DNA of 64,000 nt from Chitinophagaceae bacterium (GTDB lineage: Bacteria; Bacteroidota; Bacteroidia; Chitinophagales; Chitinophagaceae). Both the position numbers and the translations under genes were made by a program. Numbering within the stretch: the first letter of the stretch is position 1; each line of letters starts with the position of its first letter. Below the pieces are notes generated by a model. It was given only the letters and a program-made list of their open reading frames with translations. It had not been told where the DNA came from and made no database searches. Where the stretch lies: the NCBI GenBank assembly GCA_019638615.1, contig JAHBTL010000026.1, forward strand, positions 36,967 to 100,966, in the 5' to 3' direction. This document shows, in pieces, positions 54,521-63,451 of the stretch.

Positions 54521-54690
54521 GCGTCATTTCGGTCCCAACCGAAGGTCGGGAGAGAACTTTCTCACCGAAGGTAAACCTGCTGAGCAATAGTGCAAAAGCC
54601 AGGCAGTTTTACCTTCGATGAACAGATTTCTCCTTCGCGAAAGAATGATTTAATTATAATAGCCGCGTTGACTCAATCGAAATGACGTAA
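54521..54690 (+). repeat. Dispersed repeat R3, copy 2
   Basis: Blocks shared with 34472-34740 in the same order: TTTCGGTCCCAACCGAAGG, GAGCAATAGTGCAAAAGCC, CAGTTTTACCTTCGATGAA, CAATCGAAATGACGTAACCC. The hairpin is weaker here (CCCAACCGAAGGTCGGG). Confidence 0.7.
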
Positions 54691-54709
54691 CCCGCGAACG
54701 TATTCTAGG

Positions 54710-54850
54710 AGTAAGCCATTAGTGTGCTCAATCATTGAGCCGTGACAGGTTGTATTCGTGCTTTCCAGCTTTTGGATTTGTATGCGGCCCTGGTTTGGGA
54801 GAAAATGTATCAGGGTTCTGTTGCTGAGTTCACAGCAGTGCGGAAAAACG
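54710..54850 (+). repeat. Dispersed repeat R1, partial copy (boxes 1 and 2)
   Basis: Begins TAAGCCATTAGTGTGCTCAA, then TCATTGAGCCGTGACAGGTT, GTATTCGTGCTTTCCAGC, ATGTATCAGGGTTCTGTTGC and TTCACAGCAGTGCGG; box 3 with its two hairpins is missing, replaced by unrelated sequence. Confidence 0.75.
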
Positions 54851-54890
54851 TTTGCTGAATGCTGAATCCTGCTGACCGTTTTGTGATGGA

Positions 54891-55472
54891 TCAACTGCTC
54901 AATATTTTTTTAAAAGCTACGGCGGCATTGTGTACCTGCACCGTCCAGTCGCTGGCAGCCGAATCGTTGGCTCCGTCTGAAATATATTTGAGGCATAAAA
55001 ACGGGATCTGTTCTTTCATGGCTATCCATGCCAACGGGTAAGCTTCCATATCAATTACATTATAATCAACGGTCGCATGTGCCATTTCGAAGCTGTCGCC
55101 TGTACCGCATATGCCTTCTTCCAACCCGGGAAATTGTACGCCATAGTGCAATAAAGGCTCCTGGCCCGATAAAGGCGTTTCGTACTTCCTGAATCCAAGT
55201 CCACGTACATCCATATCGCGTTGTATAAATTTTGTGCAGCAAACTACCTGCCCGTGGTCAAATACCGCGCTCCCCGCAGACCCCAGGTTGATGATGCAGG
55301 AAGGTCTTTTCCGGAAGATATTCTTTGTAAGCTCAACTGCGGCATTCACCTTGCCTATGCCGGTAATTAAAACATTGCGATCATTAAATTCTCCGGCTGC
55401 TTCGGACTTTAAGGCAAAAACATACAACGGATCGTTTTGCAGCAAAACTGGAATTTGAGGAAATGTGGTCAT
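54891..55472 (-). CDS. Nucleosidase of the MTA/SAH (PNP-like) family
   Basis: 193 residues from MTTFPQIPVL (the frame extends 15 codons upstream). The family core VLITGIGKVNAAVELTK, IINLGSAGSAV, CGTGDSFE, VIDMEAYPLAWIA (catalytic Glu/Met region) and ISDGAND are present. The compact form matches Bacteroidota nucleosidases that cleave methylthioadenosine/S-adenosylhomocysteine; futalosine hydrolase (MqnB, menaquinone pathway) is an alternative. Confidence 0.8.
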   Translation of the reverse strand: MTTFPQIPVLLQNDPLYVFALKSEAAGEFNDRNVLITGIGKVNAAVELTKNIFRKRPSCIINLGSAGSAVFDHGQVVCCTKFIQRDMDVRGLGFRKYETPLSGQEPLLHYGVQFPGLEEGICGTGDSFEMAHATVDYNVIDMEAYPLAWIAMKEQIPFLCLKYISDGANDSAASDWTVQVHNAAVAFKKILSS

Positions 55473-55570
55473 GGTAAGGCCGGGTATTTTTGACAGGGGC
55501 AAAAGTAACAGGCGCATTTCATATTAACAAGGCAGGCGCGCCTGTAAACATGGGATATATCCTGGGCTTT

Positions 55571-55613
55571 TTAGCCGCAGATGCGCTAATTTAATCTGCG
55601 CATCTGCGGCTAA
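55571..55613. repeat. Perfect 16-base-pair inverted repeat
   Basis: TTAGCCGCAGATGCGC (55571-55586) and its exact complement (55598-55613) flank an 11-base loop. It sits between the susD-like gene and the nucleosidase. No U-tract follows on either strand, so it may stabilise mRNA 3' ends or be a mobile repeat rather than a strong terminator. Confidence 0.75.
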
Positions 55614-55639
55614 TTCTATGTGGAGTATATATGATTAAA

Positions 55640-57334
55640 TTAATTGTACCCGGGATTTTGCTTTAGCTCGGCACCCTTATTAAGTTGAATTTCACTCAGC
55701 GGTACAGGCAGCAGGGCATTAAAATCCTGGAACCCTGCAGTGACCTTTTCTGCCGGAGATGTATCTCCGTTCTGTGCAATACGATCTTTGAGTTTTCCCA
55801 TACGCACCAATGTCATCCGGCGGTTTTCCTCTGCAATCAGCTCCCGGGCGCGCTCATCCAAAATAAAATCTATGGTCATATTCCCCGCGCCTACTGTGCC
55901 CAGGCTGGCGTTACCGCTTGTGGCACGGGCTGTTTTAAATGCGCGGTCGCGCAATATATTAATATCATCAGCCGCGCCGCCTGCATTGCTCTGGCGCAGG
56001 CGCGCTTCTGCACGCAGCAGGTAGGTTTCGCCGAGGCGCATTACCGGCCAGTCTTTCACAATAGCATAGCCAAAATCGTCTGTAGCATCGTACCCACCCC
56101 ATTTTGTCGGGAACGGATACCAGACTTCGAGACTGTCTGCAATAAACGGTATTACTTTATCACCTGTTTTGATGGTAACATTCTGTACACCGGCGCCTTT
56201 GGCTACCCTGTAACCGTTTGCGTCCACCCCAATTTCAGCGCTAAAGTTCGGCCGGTTGTAATTAGTAGTTCGGCGGATATTGAAGTTACTATTGCGGATA
56301 TCACCCTCTAACCCACTCCAAACTGTATACTTCATGAAATTGCTCAAACGTAAACGTCCGTTTCCACGACCTCCGAGAGAATCGGCATTCACCATACCAT
56401 CCCATTTGTGATAGGCCGGTTGCCATACGCGGCGGAATTGAGGATTGTCTATAGTACCACCGTTTACATCGCGGTTGTATTCCATTTCAAATGTCCAGAT
56501 AGCCTCTGTATTCCCTTCCGAGCGGCGCTGGTTACCAAAACGGAACATATCACGATAATAATCGCCTCCTTCACCAAGGAATTTTCCATAACGGGCTTCA
56601 ATCAGCTTGTAGCCGGTATTATTAATTATAGCAGTGGCTGCCTGTTCCGCTTTTGCAAAATAGCTGTTATCGCGCATGCCAATGCGCAGGTATACTTCGG
56701 CGGCCAACTGCCTTGCTATATCTTTATTAATACGGCTTTCTTTTGCTGCCTGTCCCATATCAGGCAGGTTGGCAATAGCATAAGTAAGGTCCTCATCTAT
56801 CAACTGGTCTACTTCTGTCACCGGTTGCCGCGTATAATCAAAAGTGGGGGAAGCTACTGCGTTTTTCAACAAAGGAACATCGCCCCATAGCGTAACCAAT
56901 ATGTTATAAGCATAGGCGCGGAAGAATTTTGCTTCAGCAGCGGCACTTGTGTTGGTTTCGCCTACCGCATCTACTATTACATTGGCATGGTTGATAAAAT
57001 CATAACATTTCTGCCACAAATAGGATACCCCTGCATTTTCAGAATTGAGGTTAGCATACTGGTAAAACGGATTTTCCACACCCTGGGTAGCGCCCGCGCT
57101 GGTGATGTCGGTTCCTATTTGCCAACAGGAGGTAAACCCCTGCTGGCTGCTCATACCCCAGAGCTCAGCAAAAGTAAGGTGCAGCCCTATAACCTGCGCT
57201 TCTATACTCTGAGCATCGGTTGCGCCTGTTCTGTAACTTGAATAAGGGTCTTCGTCTAAAAAATCTTTACTACAGGAAACCGTTGCAATCGTTATTGCAG
57301 TAAGTATGATACATATATTTTTATAGCATTTCAT
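55640..57334 (-). CDS. RagB/SusD family nutrient-binding lipoprotein
   Basis: 564 residues. The lipoprotein signal ends ATVSC with Cys21 as the lipid-anchored residue. TPR-like helices and the C-terminal region ERARELIAEENRRMTLVRMGKL...NPGYN are typical of SusD, which forms the lid on its SusC partner at the cell surface. Encoded 29 bases after susC. The substrate cannot be told from this protein; no glycoside hydrolase gene follows. Confidence 0.95.
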   Translation of the reverse strand: MKCYKNICIILTAITIATVSCSKDFLDEDPYSSYRTGATDAQSIEAQVIGLHLTFAELWGMSSQQGFTSCWQIGTDITSAGATQGVENPFYQYANLNSENAGVSYLWQKCYDFINHANVIVDAVGETNTSAAAEAKFFRAYAYNILVTLWGDVPLLKNAVASPTFDYTRQPVTEVDQLIDEDLTYAIANLPDMGQAAKESRINKDIARQLAAEVYLRIGMRDNSYFAKAEQAATAIINNTGYKLIEARYGKFLGEGGDYYRDMFRFGNQRRSEGNTEAIWTFEMEYNRDVNGGTIDNPQFRRVWQPAYHKWDGMVNADSLGGRGNGRLRLSNFMKYTVWSGLEGDIRNSNFNIRRTTNYNRPNFSAEIGVDANGYRVAKGAGVQNVTIKTGDKVIPFIADSLEVWYPFPTKWGGYDATDDFGYAIVKDWPVMRLGETYLLRAEARLRQSNAGGAADDINILRDRAFKTARATSGNASLGTVGAGNMTIDFILDERARELIAEENRRMTLVRMGKLKDRIAQNGDTSPAEKVTAGFQDFNALLPVPLSEIQLNKGAELKQNPGYN

Positions 57335-57363
57335 AATTCTTTTTTTAAATACTTCGTAATTCG

Positions 57364-60300
57364 TTAAAAAGTAACGTTTAGCCCCAATACATAACTGCGA
57401 ACCATAGGATAGTTGATCAGGTCATTGGCAGAACCTCTTGTAATATCCCTGGCTTCGGGATCCCATCCAAACCAATTGGTCCAGGTGTAGAGATTGCGCC
57501 CGCTTGCATACACCAGCAAGCCATTAATCCCTATTCTGCCGGTTACAGATTTAGGCACGTTATAGCTGAGCGTAATATCCTTCAGGCGGGTGAAGCTGGC
57601 ATCCGAAGGAAAGCCATACCCGTGAGAATTGGAGTGGTTACCCAGTGAACGCCATTCGTTGCTTTTATTTTCCGGTGTCCAGAAACCCAGCGCTGCAGGT
57701 GTGCTGCGGCGTCCCATTTCATCAGAAGCACCTCCGATCTGCGGATTATTGCGTAAAGCACCCTGTACTGTATTTAAGAAAATGCTTAAAGAAAAATCTT
57801 TGTAAGTGAAAGTATTTGTGATACCTCCTGTCCATTTGGGAGAGGTTTGCCCTAAAATACTCCGGTCATTATCATCTACTTTACCATCCGGAACGCCATC
57901 AGGTCCGCTGATATCGGCCAGCTTTAAATCTCCGGCCAATGCCACATCGTCCCAGCCTTTATTGCCGCCGGAGGCTATTTCATCCTCCTGCCATATGCCT
58001 ACTTTTGTATAATCATAAATAACACCAACAGGTTGACCAACAAACCAGCGGTTGCCTATATCATCTTTCCCATCTCCATACACATCAACGATCTTGTTTT
58101 TATTGCTTGCAAATACCAGCGCTGAGTTCCAGGTAAAGTTTTTAGTATTGATGTTCTTAGTGTTAATGGTAAACTCTATGCCTGTATTGGCCACTTTACC
58201 AATATTGGTCCACACATCGGCATAGCCGGTTATACGTGGTATACGTTGCAGCAGCAGCATATCGAAAGTATTGGTTTTGTAAAAATCTACAGAACCGCTG
58301 ATCCTGTTATCCAAAAGCCCGAAATCAAGACCGGTATTAAAACCGGAGGTTCTTTCCCATTTAAGTCCATCGTTACCCATACGGGTTTGAACTTTTAATG
58401 CTGTTAACGACTGTCCGCCCATTGCCAGAGAGCTGGAGCTCATCAATGCAAGTGTTTGGTAAACACCAATGGCTTCATTGCCCGACACGCCGTAAGAAAT
58501 ACGGAGCTTCAGGTTGCTCAGCCAGTCGCTTTGGGCTTTCATAAACGATTCGTTATGGATATTCCATGCCAGGGCGGCTGAAGGGAAGGTGCCGTATTTA
58601 TTGTTTTTGCCAAACACCGAAGCGCCATCGCGGCGTACCGTGAACGTAAACAGGTAACGGCTGTCGTAGCCGTAGTTGAGGCGGCCCATCTGGGATACAG
58701 AACGATACATATCGGCCTGGGATGAAACGGTTTGGGTAGATGCTGATTCGAGATTACCCCATTGCAGGTCATCATTCGGGAAAACCTGCCCGGTGGCTAC
58801 AGCCTCCTGCCAGTATTTTTCTTTAGAAGCATACAGCCCTGTGAGGTCAAAATGGTGGCGGCCTATATCTTTGGTATAAGTAAGGATGTTTTCAAAAGTT
58901 TTGGTTTGGGATTCGCTGTTTGTCATACGCCCTAAGCCCGTGAGGTTATAAATTGATTTTCCCTCGTACTCGTTGGTACGCGCCGGCACATAAGAGAACC
59001 CTCCGTTAAACCTGTATTTCAATCCTGTTAACGGCTTCCATATTTCGCCGAAGTTTACTTCCCCATACCCGTTCAAAGAAAGGTTGAACTGGCGGCGTTC
59101 AGGGTCAAGTGTTGTTCGAAGTAAGGGATTTGCCCAAAGTTGCTCAGAATACATAGGGTATTGCGTAAGTGTACCATCGTCATTATACATTTTAGCCCAG
59201 GGCGTCATAGCAGCCGCCTGCAAGAGGCTGGACCGGCCCCCGTCACGGTTGTGCGCTACAACAAAAATGGATGTACCCACGGTGAGGTATTTGGTGGCTT
59301 TTGCATCAGTGTTTACCCGGAAGGAATAACGTTTATAGTTATACCCTTCTAAAATACCTTTCTGATCCATATAATCGCCGGATATAAAATATTTGATTGA
59401 TTCGCTGCCGCCGGATACACTTACGTTGTGGTTTTGTATGCGCCCTGGCTGCATAACTGCATCCAGCCAGTCGGTAGTTACCCCGTTCTGGTAATTATCC
59501 CATTCAAACTGGTTTCTTACCGGGCCGCCGTTATACAGGCTGGTGGCGGAAATGCGGGAGTATTCTGCATAACGCTCCAGCATCTGCTCAGGTGATGCCG
59601 GGTCTAGAATATGCGCTGCTGCTTCCATACCTGTATACCCGCCGTACCTGATAGAAGGCTTGCCGGAAGCGCCTCGCTTGGTGGTAATCAAAATAACACC
59701 GTTTGAACCGTTTACGCCATAAATCGCTACTGCTGAAGGGTCTTTCAGGATTTCTACCGATTCTATATCGTTAGGGTTAATATCGTTTATAGAGCCATCG
59801 GTGCGGGACAACGGTATACCATCTACCACTACATAAGGCTCGGAAGAAGCATTGATGGAATTTCTACCCCGGATCTGCGCAGACGGCGCATCACCGGGTA
59901 TGGAAGATGCCTGTGATATGGTTACATTTGCCACAGCGCCCTGCACTGCCTGCAACACATTATTAACAGGCAATTTTTCAAGACGATCTTTAGGTACAGA
60001 TGCTACCGCTCCTGTAATATCGGCACGCTTCCTGGTACCATAACCAACAACAACAACCTGGTCTAACTCTCTTTGTTGAGATTTAAGCTTAACGAGCAAT
60101 GAAATATTGGCTCCTCCGGAAATTTTATATCCCGAAAGTGTCTGGGTCTCATATCCAACAAATGAAACAGCGAATGAATAGTCCTCCCCGTCTGCCAGAG
60201 AATGGAATTGGAATAACCCGGTGGAATCGGTTTGAGTGCCCCCGGTAAAACCCGTTTTGTTATTTTTTACTGTAATGGTTGCTCCAACAACGGGTTCGCC

Positions 60301-60429
60301 GGATTCATCCCTGACGTATCCCTTTACAGTATTTACAGGAGTTTGGGCGATGGCGGTAACCTGTATTAACAGCGCTACCAGGAACAGGTATACCTGTATA
60401 CCTGTTTTTCTTTTACGGCAAGATCGCAT
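57364..60429 (-). CDS. SusC/RagA family TonB-linked outer-membrane transporter
   Basis: 1021 residues with a signal peptide (...VTAIAQ). A carboxypeptidase-regulatory-like domain (residues about 35-110) precedes the plug (VVVGYGTRKRADITGAVASV, VDGIPLSR, GVILITTKRG) and the barrel, which ends in VLGLNVTF. No STN domain is seen between the signal peptide and the regulatory domain, although a sigma/FecR pair lies upstream. Together with SusD it should import an unidentified oligomer. Confidence 0.95.
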   Translation of the reverse strand: MRSCRKRKTGIQVYLFLVALLIQVTAIAQTPVNTVKGYVRDESGEPVVGATITVKNNKTGFTGGTQTDSTGLFQFHSLADGEDYSFAVSFVGYETQTLSGYKISGGANISLLVKLKSQQRELDQVVVVGYGTRKRADITGAVASVPKDRLEKLPVNNVLQAVQGAVANVTISQASSIPGDAPSAQIRGRNSINASSEPYVVVDGIPLSRTDGSINDINPNDIESVEILKDPSAVAIYGVNGSNGVILITTKRGASGKPSIRYGGYTGMEAAAHILDPASPEQMLERYAEYSRISATSLYNGGPVRNQFEWDNYQNGVTTDWLDAVMQPGRIQNHNVSVSGGSESIKYFISGDYMDQKGILEGYNYKRYSFRVNTDAKATKYLTVGTSIFVVAHNRDGGRSSLLQAAAMTPWAKMYNDDGTLTQYPMYSEQLWANPLLRTTLDPERRQFNLSLNGYGEVNFGEIWKPLTGLKYRFNGGFSYVPARTNEYEGKSIYNLTGLGRMTNSESQTKTFENILTYTKDIGRHHFDLTGLYASKEKYWQEAVATGQVFPNDDLQWGNLESASTQTVSSQADMYRSVSQMGRLNYGYDSRYLFTFTVRRDGASVFGKNNKYGTFPSAALAWNIHNESFMKAQSDWLSNLKLRISYGVSGNEAIGVYQTLALMSSSSLAMGGQSLTALKVQTRMGNDGLKWERTSGFNTGLDFGLLDNRISGSVDFYKTNTFDMLLLQRIPRITGYADVWTNIGKVANTGIEFTINTKNINTKNFTWNSALVFASNKNKIVDVYGDGKDDIGNRWFVGQPVGVIYDYTKVGIWQEDEIASGGNKGWDDVALAGDLKLADISGPDGVPDGKVDDNDRSILGQTSPKWTGGITNTFTYKDFSLSIFLNTVQGALRNNPQIGGASDEMGRRSTPAALGFWTPENKSNEWRSLGNHSNSHGYGFPSDASFTRLKDITLSYNVPKSVTGRIGINGLLVYASGRNLYTWTNWFGWDPEARDITRGSANDLINYPMVRSYVLGLNVTF

Positions 60430-60483
60430 AGATTTCAGTTAATTGGTTTAAGTTTTAAACAATCGAATTTAATAGTCGTTTTG

Positions 60484-60497
60484 ACACTTATTAGTGT
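60484..60497. promoter_or_regulatory. Small dyad upstream of susC
   Basis: ACACT/AGTGT with a four-base gap, 55-68 bases before the susC ATG. It could be an operator or part of an ECF-type promoter; no further support. Confidence 0.3.
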
Positions 60498-60630
60498 ATA
60501 TACGTTTGAAGCCTGCCATACCCTACCTCAGTGATTAATATTTTTGAGCGTTATGCCCAATAGGAACACCTGATCATATTTACGCCACCGGCAGAATCAG
60601 GCGTTCAATACAATTGCAATTGTTAGTGTT

Positions 60631-60668
60631 GTGAAATGTAGGACGTGAAAGTTCGTCTCACATTTCAC
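60631..60668. promoter_or_regulatory. Hairpin between fecR and susC
   Basis: GTGAAATGTAGGACG and CGTCTCACATTTCAC pair over 13 of 15 positions around an eight-base loop. It lies 14 bases after the fecR stop (minus strand) and may end or slow the sigma/fecR transcript; no U-tract is present. Confidence 0.5.
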
Positions 60669-60681
60669 GTTTGACATAGCA

Positions 60682-61722
60682 CTAGTTCTTCCTGATCAAA
60701 TACCCGTTCGGTACACGGGTTATCGTAAGTTTGTTGAGCCTGCCTAACAGGTTGAGAACGGTTTCGAGCGTATCAGTCTTGTCTATTTTCCCGATAAACG
60801 ACAAACCCTTAATATCTTCTTCGGCATAATATATTTTCTGACCATACAGCAAGGATAACTGGTCAAACACGCCGGACAGGGGTTGATTATTGAACATATA
60901 CCAGTTATTGCCCTGTAAAGTATTGTGCTCATCAAGGATTTTCTGAGTATTCTTTTTTGTATTGACCGGCTTTTTTGCTGATGAAAGATTTACGCGCATG
61001 GTTGTTTTGTCATATACCAGCATATCGCCTACAGACATATATAGCGGAGACTTTACGGCCGGATGAAGTGAATCTGCATTCCCGACAGTGATAAGACCTT
61101 TAAAGAGGGAAATTTTTATCTGCTTTTCGTTTTCAAAACCACGAACGGAAAATGCTGTGCCTAAAACAGTTGTATTTAATGGATAGGATGATACTGTAAA
61201 TGGCATTTGAGGATTCCTCGTTACCTCAAAATAGGCTTCGCCTTTAAGTACTATATGCCGTATGCTATCCAGGAACGGCTCTGTATAGCTGACCGTGCTT
61301 CCGGGCGCTAACCGGATTACCGAACTATCCCGGAGAGTGATAGTTAATTCCTTATCTCCATTGTTGGTGATCAGCTTTGACTCATATTTACTAACCGCAT
61401 CTGGTTTCGCTTCTTTAGAAGGCAACAATTTTTGCAAAATGAAAAATCCAAGTAGCAGGATTGCAGCCGCACCGGTTAAATAGCGCAGGTAATATATCCC
61501 TCCAGGTTTGGGTGCAATGGTTTTTCTTCTAATTTCATTAAGGATAGAAGATGCTTTTTGCGCATCCAACCCGTTTTCAAACCGAAAATGCTCCCACTCG
61601 GCGTCACTCAGATATTTATCTAATGCTTCCGGATGTCGTTCAAGAAAATCAGCTACGGCATCCGCTTCTTCAGGGCTGCATTTGTAGCTGAAAAACCTTT
61701 CTATTTGTTCTTTGGTCAACAT
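60682..61722 (-). CDS. FecR family anti-sigma/signal transducer
   Basis: 346 residues. The N-terminal cytosolic domain (residues 1-80) should bind the sigma factor; one membrane helix follows (YLTGAAAILLLGFFILQKLL). The periplasmic FecR domain has LAPGSTVSYTEPF and GEAYFEVTRNPQMPFTVSSY, and the C-terminus has the DUF4974-like LETVLNLLGRLNKLTI. It probably holds the adjacent sigma factor inactive until a SusC-type receptor is engaged. Confidence 0.93.
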   Translation of the reverse strand: MLTKEQIERFFSYKCSPEEADAVADFLERHPEALDKYLSDAEWEHFRFENGLDAQKASSILNEIRRKTIAPKPGGIYYLRYLTGAAAILLLGFFILQKLLPSKEAKPDAVSKYESKLITNNGDKELTITLRDSSVIRLAPGSTVSYTEPFLDSIRHIVLKGEAYFEVTRNPQMPFTVSSYPLNTTVLGTAFSVRGFENEKQIKISLFKGLITVGNADSLHPAVKSPLYMSVGDMLVYDKTTMRVNLSSAKKPVNTKKNTQKILDEHNTLQGNNWYMFNNQPLSGVFDQLSLLYGQKIYYAEEDIKGLSFIGKIDKTDTLETVLNLLGRLNKLTITRVPNGYLIRKN

Positions 61723-61806
61723 TTTTTGTAATGCTCAAATTTCTGCCTGGTAATACAAATACATACGTTTATCTCTGTCAATCCCCCCATTTCATTCACA
61801 TATTTT

Positions 61807-62406
61807 TTAAAAGCTCTTTAAAATATACCATATAGCGGTCGCGCTCTTCAGCAGTGGTTTAATTTGCTGAAGCGCCTTAGACATATGCTTTTCCACAGTC
61901 TTCACCGAAACAGATAATAATTCCGCTATTTCCTTATAACGCATACCTTTCAGCCTGTTCATCTCGAACACCTGTTTTCTGATAGGCGGCATGGCGGCAA
62001 TTGCCTTCATCAGTTCTTTATTGGTTTGATTATAATCAATGATAGCATCAATATCATCGCCTCTATGCGCAATATTGCTTTCTAATCCATTCAGGGCCAC
62101 TGCCAAATGGTTTTGTTTCCTTATAAGATCAATTAAAGTCGTTTTTGCTATTCTGAATATCTGGAGGGAAATTGACAAGCCCTCATCAAGGCTTTCTCTG
62201 TACTGCCATAATTTTATAAATGTAATTTGCGTAGCCTCTTCTGCCATCCACTCAGAACTTGTTTTACTCAAAACATAATAATACAATCTTTGGTAGTATT
62301 CTTCATATACCTGTTGAAAAGCAAACGAGCTACCTTCCTTTATTTTAACTAGCGGGTTCAAAAAAGTAATATAATAACGGCAGTTAGTTGAATATCGTTC
62401 GGGCAA
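61807..62406 (-). CDS. ECF RNA polymerase sigma factor
   Basis: 199 residues. Region 2 is FAFQQVYEEYYQRLYYYVLSK...EEATQITFIKLWQYRESL and region 4 MPPIRKQVFEMNRLKGMRYKEIAELLSVSVKTVEKHM. No ATG exists in a suitable place: the frame opens at a TTG (62406), a second TTG at 62361 would give a start closer to region 2, and codons upstream reach a stop. It probably transcribes the fecR-susC-susD genes. Confidence 0.9.
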   Translation of the reverse strand: MPERYSTNCRYYITFLNPLVKIKEGSSFAFQQVYEEYYQRLYYYVLSKTSSEWMAEEATQITFIKLWQYRESLDEGLSISLQIFRIAKTTLIDLIRKQNHLAVALNGLESNIAHRGDDIDAIIDYNQTNKELMKAIAAMPPIRKQVFEMNRLKGMRYKEIAELLSVSVKTVEKHMSKALQQIKPLLKSATAIWYILKSF

Positions 62407-62812
62407 ATCTAAGTATTTTTTTTGCTGCAGGGTTAATTGCCTGTTATAGTAGAAGGGTTCAATCTTTTATACCAAATGCAGATCACTGCTACAGGAAGCC
62501 GCCCCCTTATCTGCTCAATAAGATAAAAGCAAGAATCCAACAGACAGAAATAGCCTGAATATTTTGGCCATATTGACCAGCAATGTTGTAAAAATTGTAA
62601 GACGATGATCAAAGAGCACTTCTCTTTCTAAGGTAGCATAGCCACAATTATCTTCACAGCCCATGAAAACAACTTAGCAGTAAGCTAATGGAAGAACTAT
62701 GCCCTCTACATCCAAAATCAATAACAATCCGATACAAAATTGCGCGTTGCTCTTAAAACAGGGATACGAATCGAGGCATATCAATATACGAACCTAATCG
62801 TATTTTCAGAAC
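62407..62812. other. Spacer without a recognised gene
   Basis: 406 bases between the sigma factor and a Fic remnant. Its left part should hold the sigma gene promoter. No TAnnTTTG match, repeat family or RNA was found; short ORFs look random. Parts may be decayed Fic C-terminal coding sequence, but none of the HPFxxGNGR motif is found on the minus strand. Confidence 0.5.
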
Positions 62813-63112
62813 TCATGCATTTTCAGGGAAACCCTGTATATCATCATTATGCAAAAAAATTTCCAGATCGCTCATTAACTCCGGAACCAGTTCATGGTGA
62901 GGTGGTATAAATGTTGCGTCGGCAAGTGAAAGCCCCCCGATCCAGTTTTGACTGGTGCGGTATTCACCGGGTAACTTATGTTCCCCCCGTACATTATCCA
63001 GCAGGATACTGTGGGTTTGTCTGAGCAAACGACCTGAAACAGGTAGTCTTTCAAGGCTGGAAATCGCCTCATTCAATGCCTGGATATAGTTGTTTACTTC
63101 CTTCCGGTCATT
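62813..63112 (-). pseudogene. Fic family protein, internal fragment (pseudogene)
   Basis: The translated stretch RKEVNNYIQALNEAISSLER, then GRLLRQTHSILLDNVRGEHK, GEYRTSQNWIGG and PPHHELVPELMSDLEIFLHN, matches the middle of Bacteroidota Fic proteins (Fic_N end and start of the Fic core). It lacks the N-terminal 100 or so residues, and stops (GFPENA) just before the segment holding the catalytic HxFxxGNGR motif. The frame is open upstream to 63169 with no ATG. It should be inactive; Fic enzymes transfer AMP to target proteins. Confidence 0.85.
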
Positions 63113-63144
63113 TCCTGATAATTCTCTAACTGTATCATACTGTA

Positions 63145-63193
63145 AAAGTAAAACAAAAAATTCTTTATTTTACTTTCACGACTAAAAGTAAAA
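63145..63193. repeat. Three iterated AAAGTAAAA sites
   Basis: AAAGTAAAA occurs at 63145-63153 and 63185-63193 on the plus strand and inverted (TTTTACTTT) at 63168-63176. The first two form an inverted pair. They lie directly upstream of the Fic remnant and could be an operator that was once its autoregulatory site. Confidence 0.6.
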
Positions 63194-63451
63194 TATAAAA
63201 CCTCTTATGTTAGCTTTAATCATCTTTATAAAGTCAATCCGGTCATCTATTTCCTTCTTTTCCCAAACAAATCGCTGCTGCGGGCTATATGCGTTGGTCA
63301 GACAAACCCCGTATGGTAATGAAGTAAAAGATGCGCTTCAACATCCCAATTTCAGTCAGGAACGCAGATGTACCCTTTTTGCCCGACGCCAATCTTTAAG
63401 CATAAAATAAATAAAAGGTTGCCGACGCTAATTTTTTTAGTAATTTCGGGT

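Larger units (their letters stand above)
54476..54890. other. Spacer holding R3 and R1 repeats
   Basis: 415 bases between two minus-strand genes. Sequence 54521-54690 is R3 copy 2, and 54710-54850 is a partial R1 copy (boxes 1 and 2). No other gene or promoter stands out. The end of the nucleosidase gene begins at 54891. Confidence 0.65.

Noticed and set aside
63207-63410. 67-codon frame before the EndoQ-like gene
   Set aside because: No family resemblance and low-quality composition; it may contain decayed sequence but cannot be supported.
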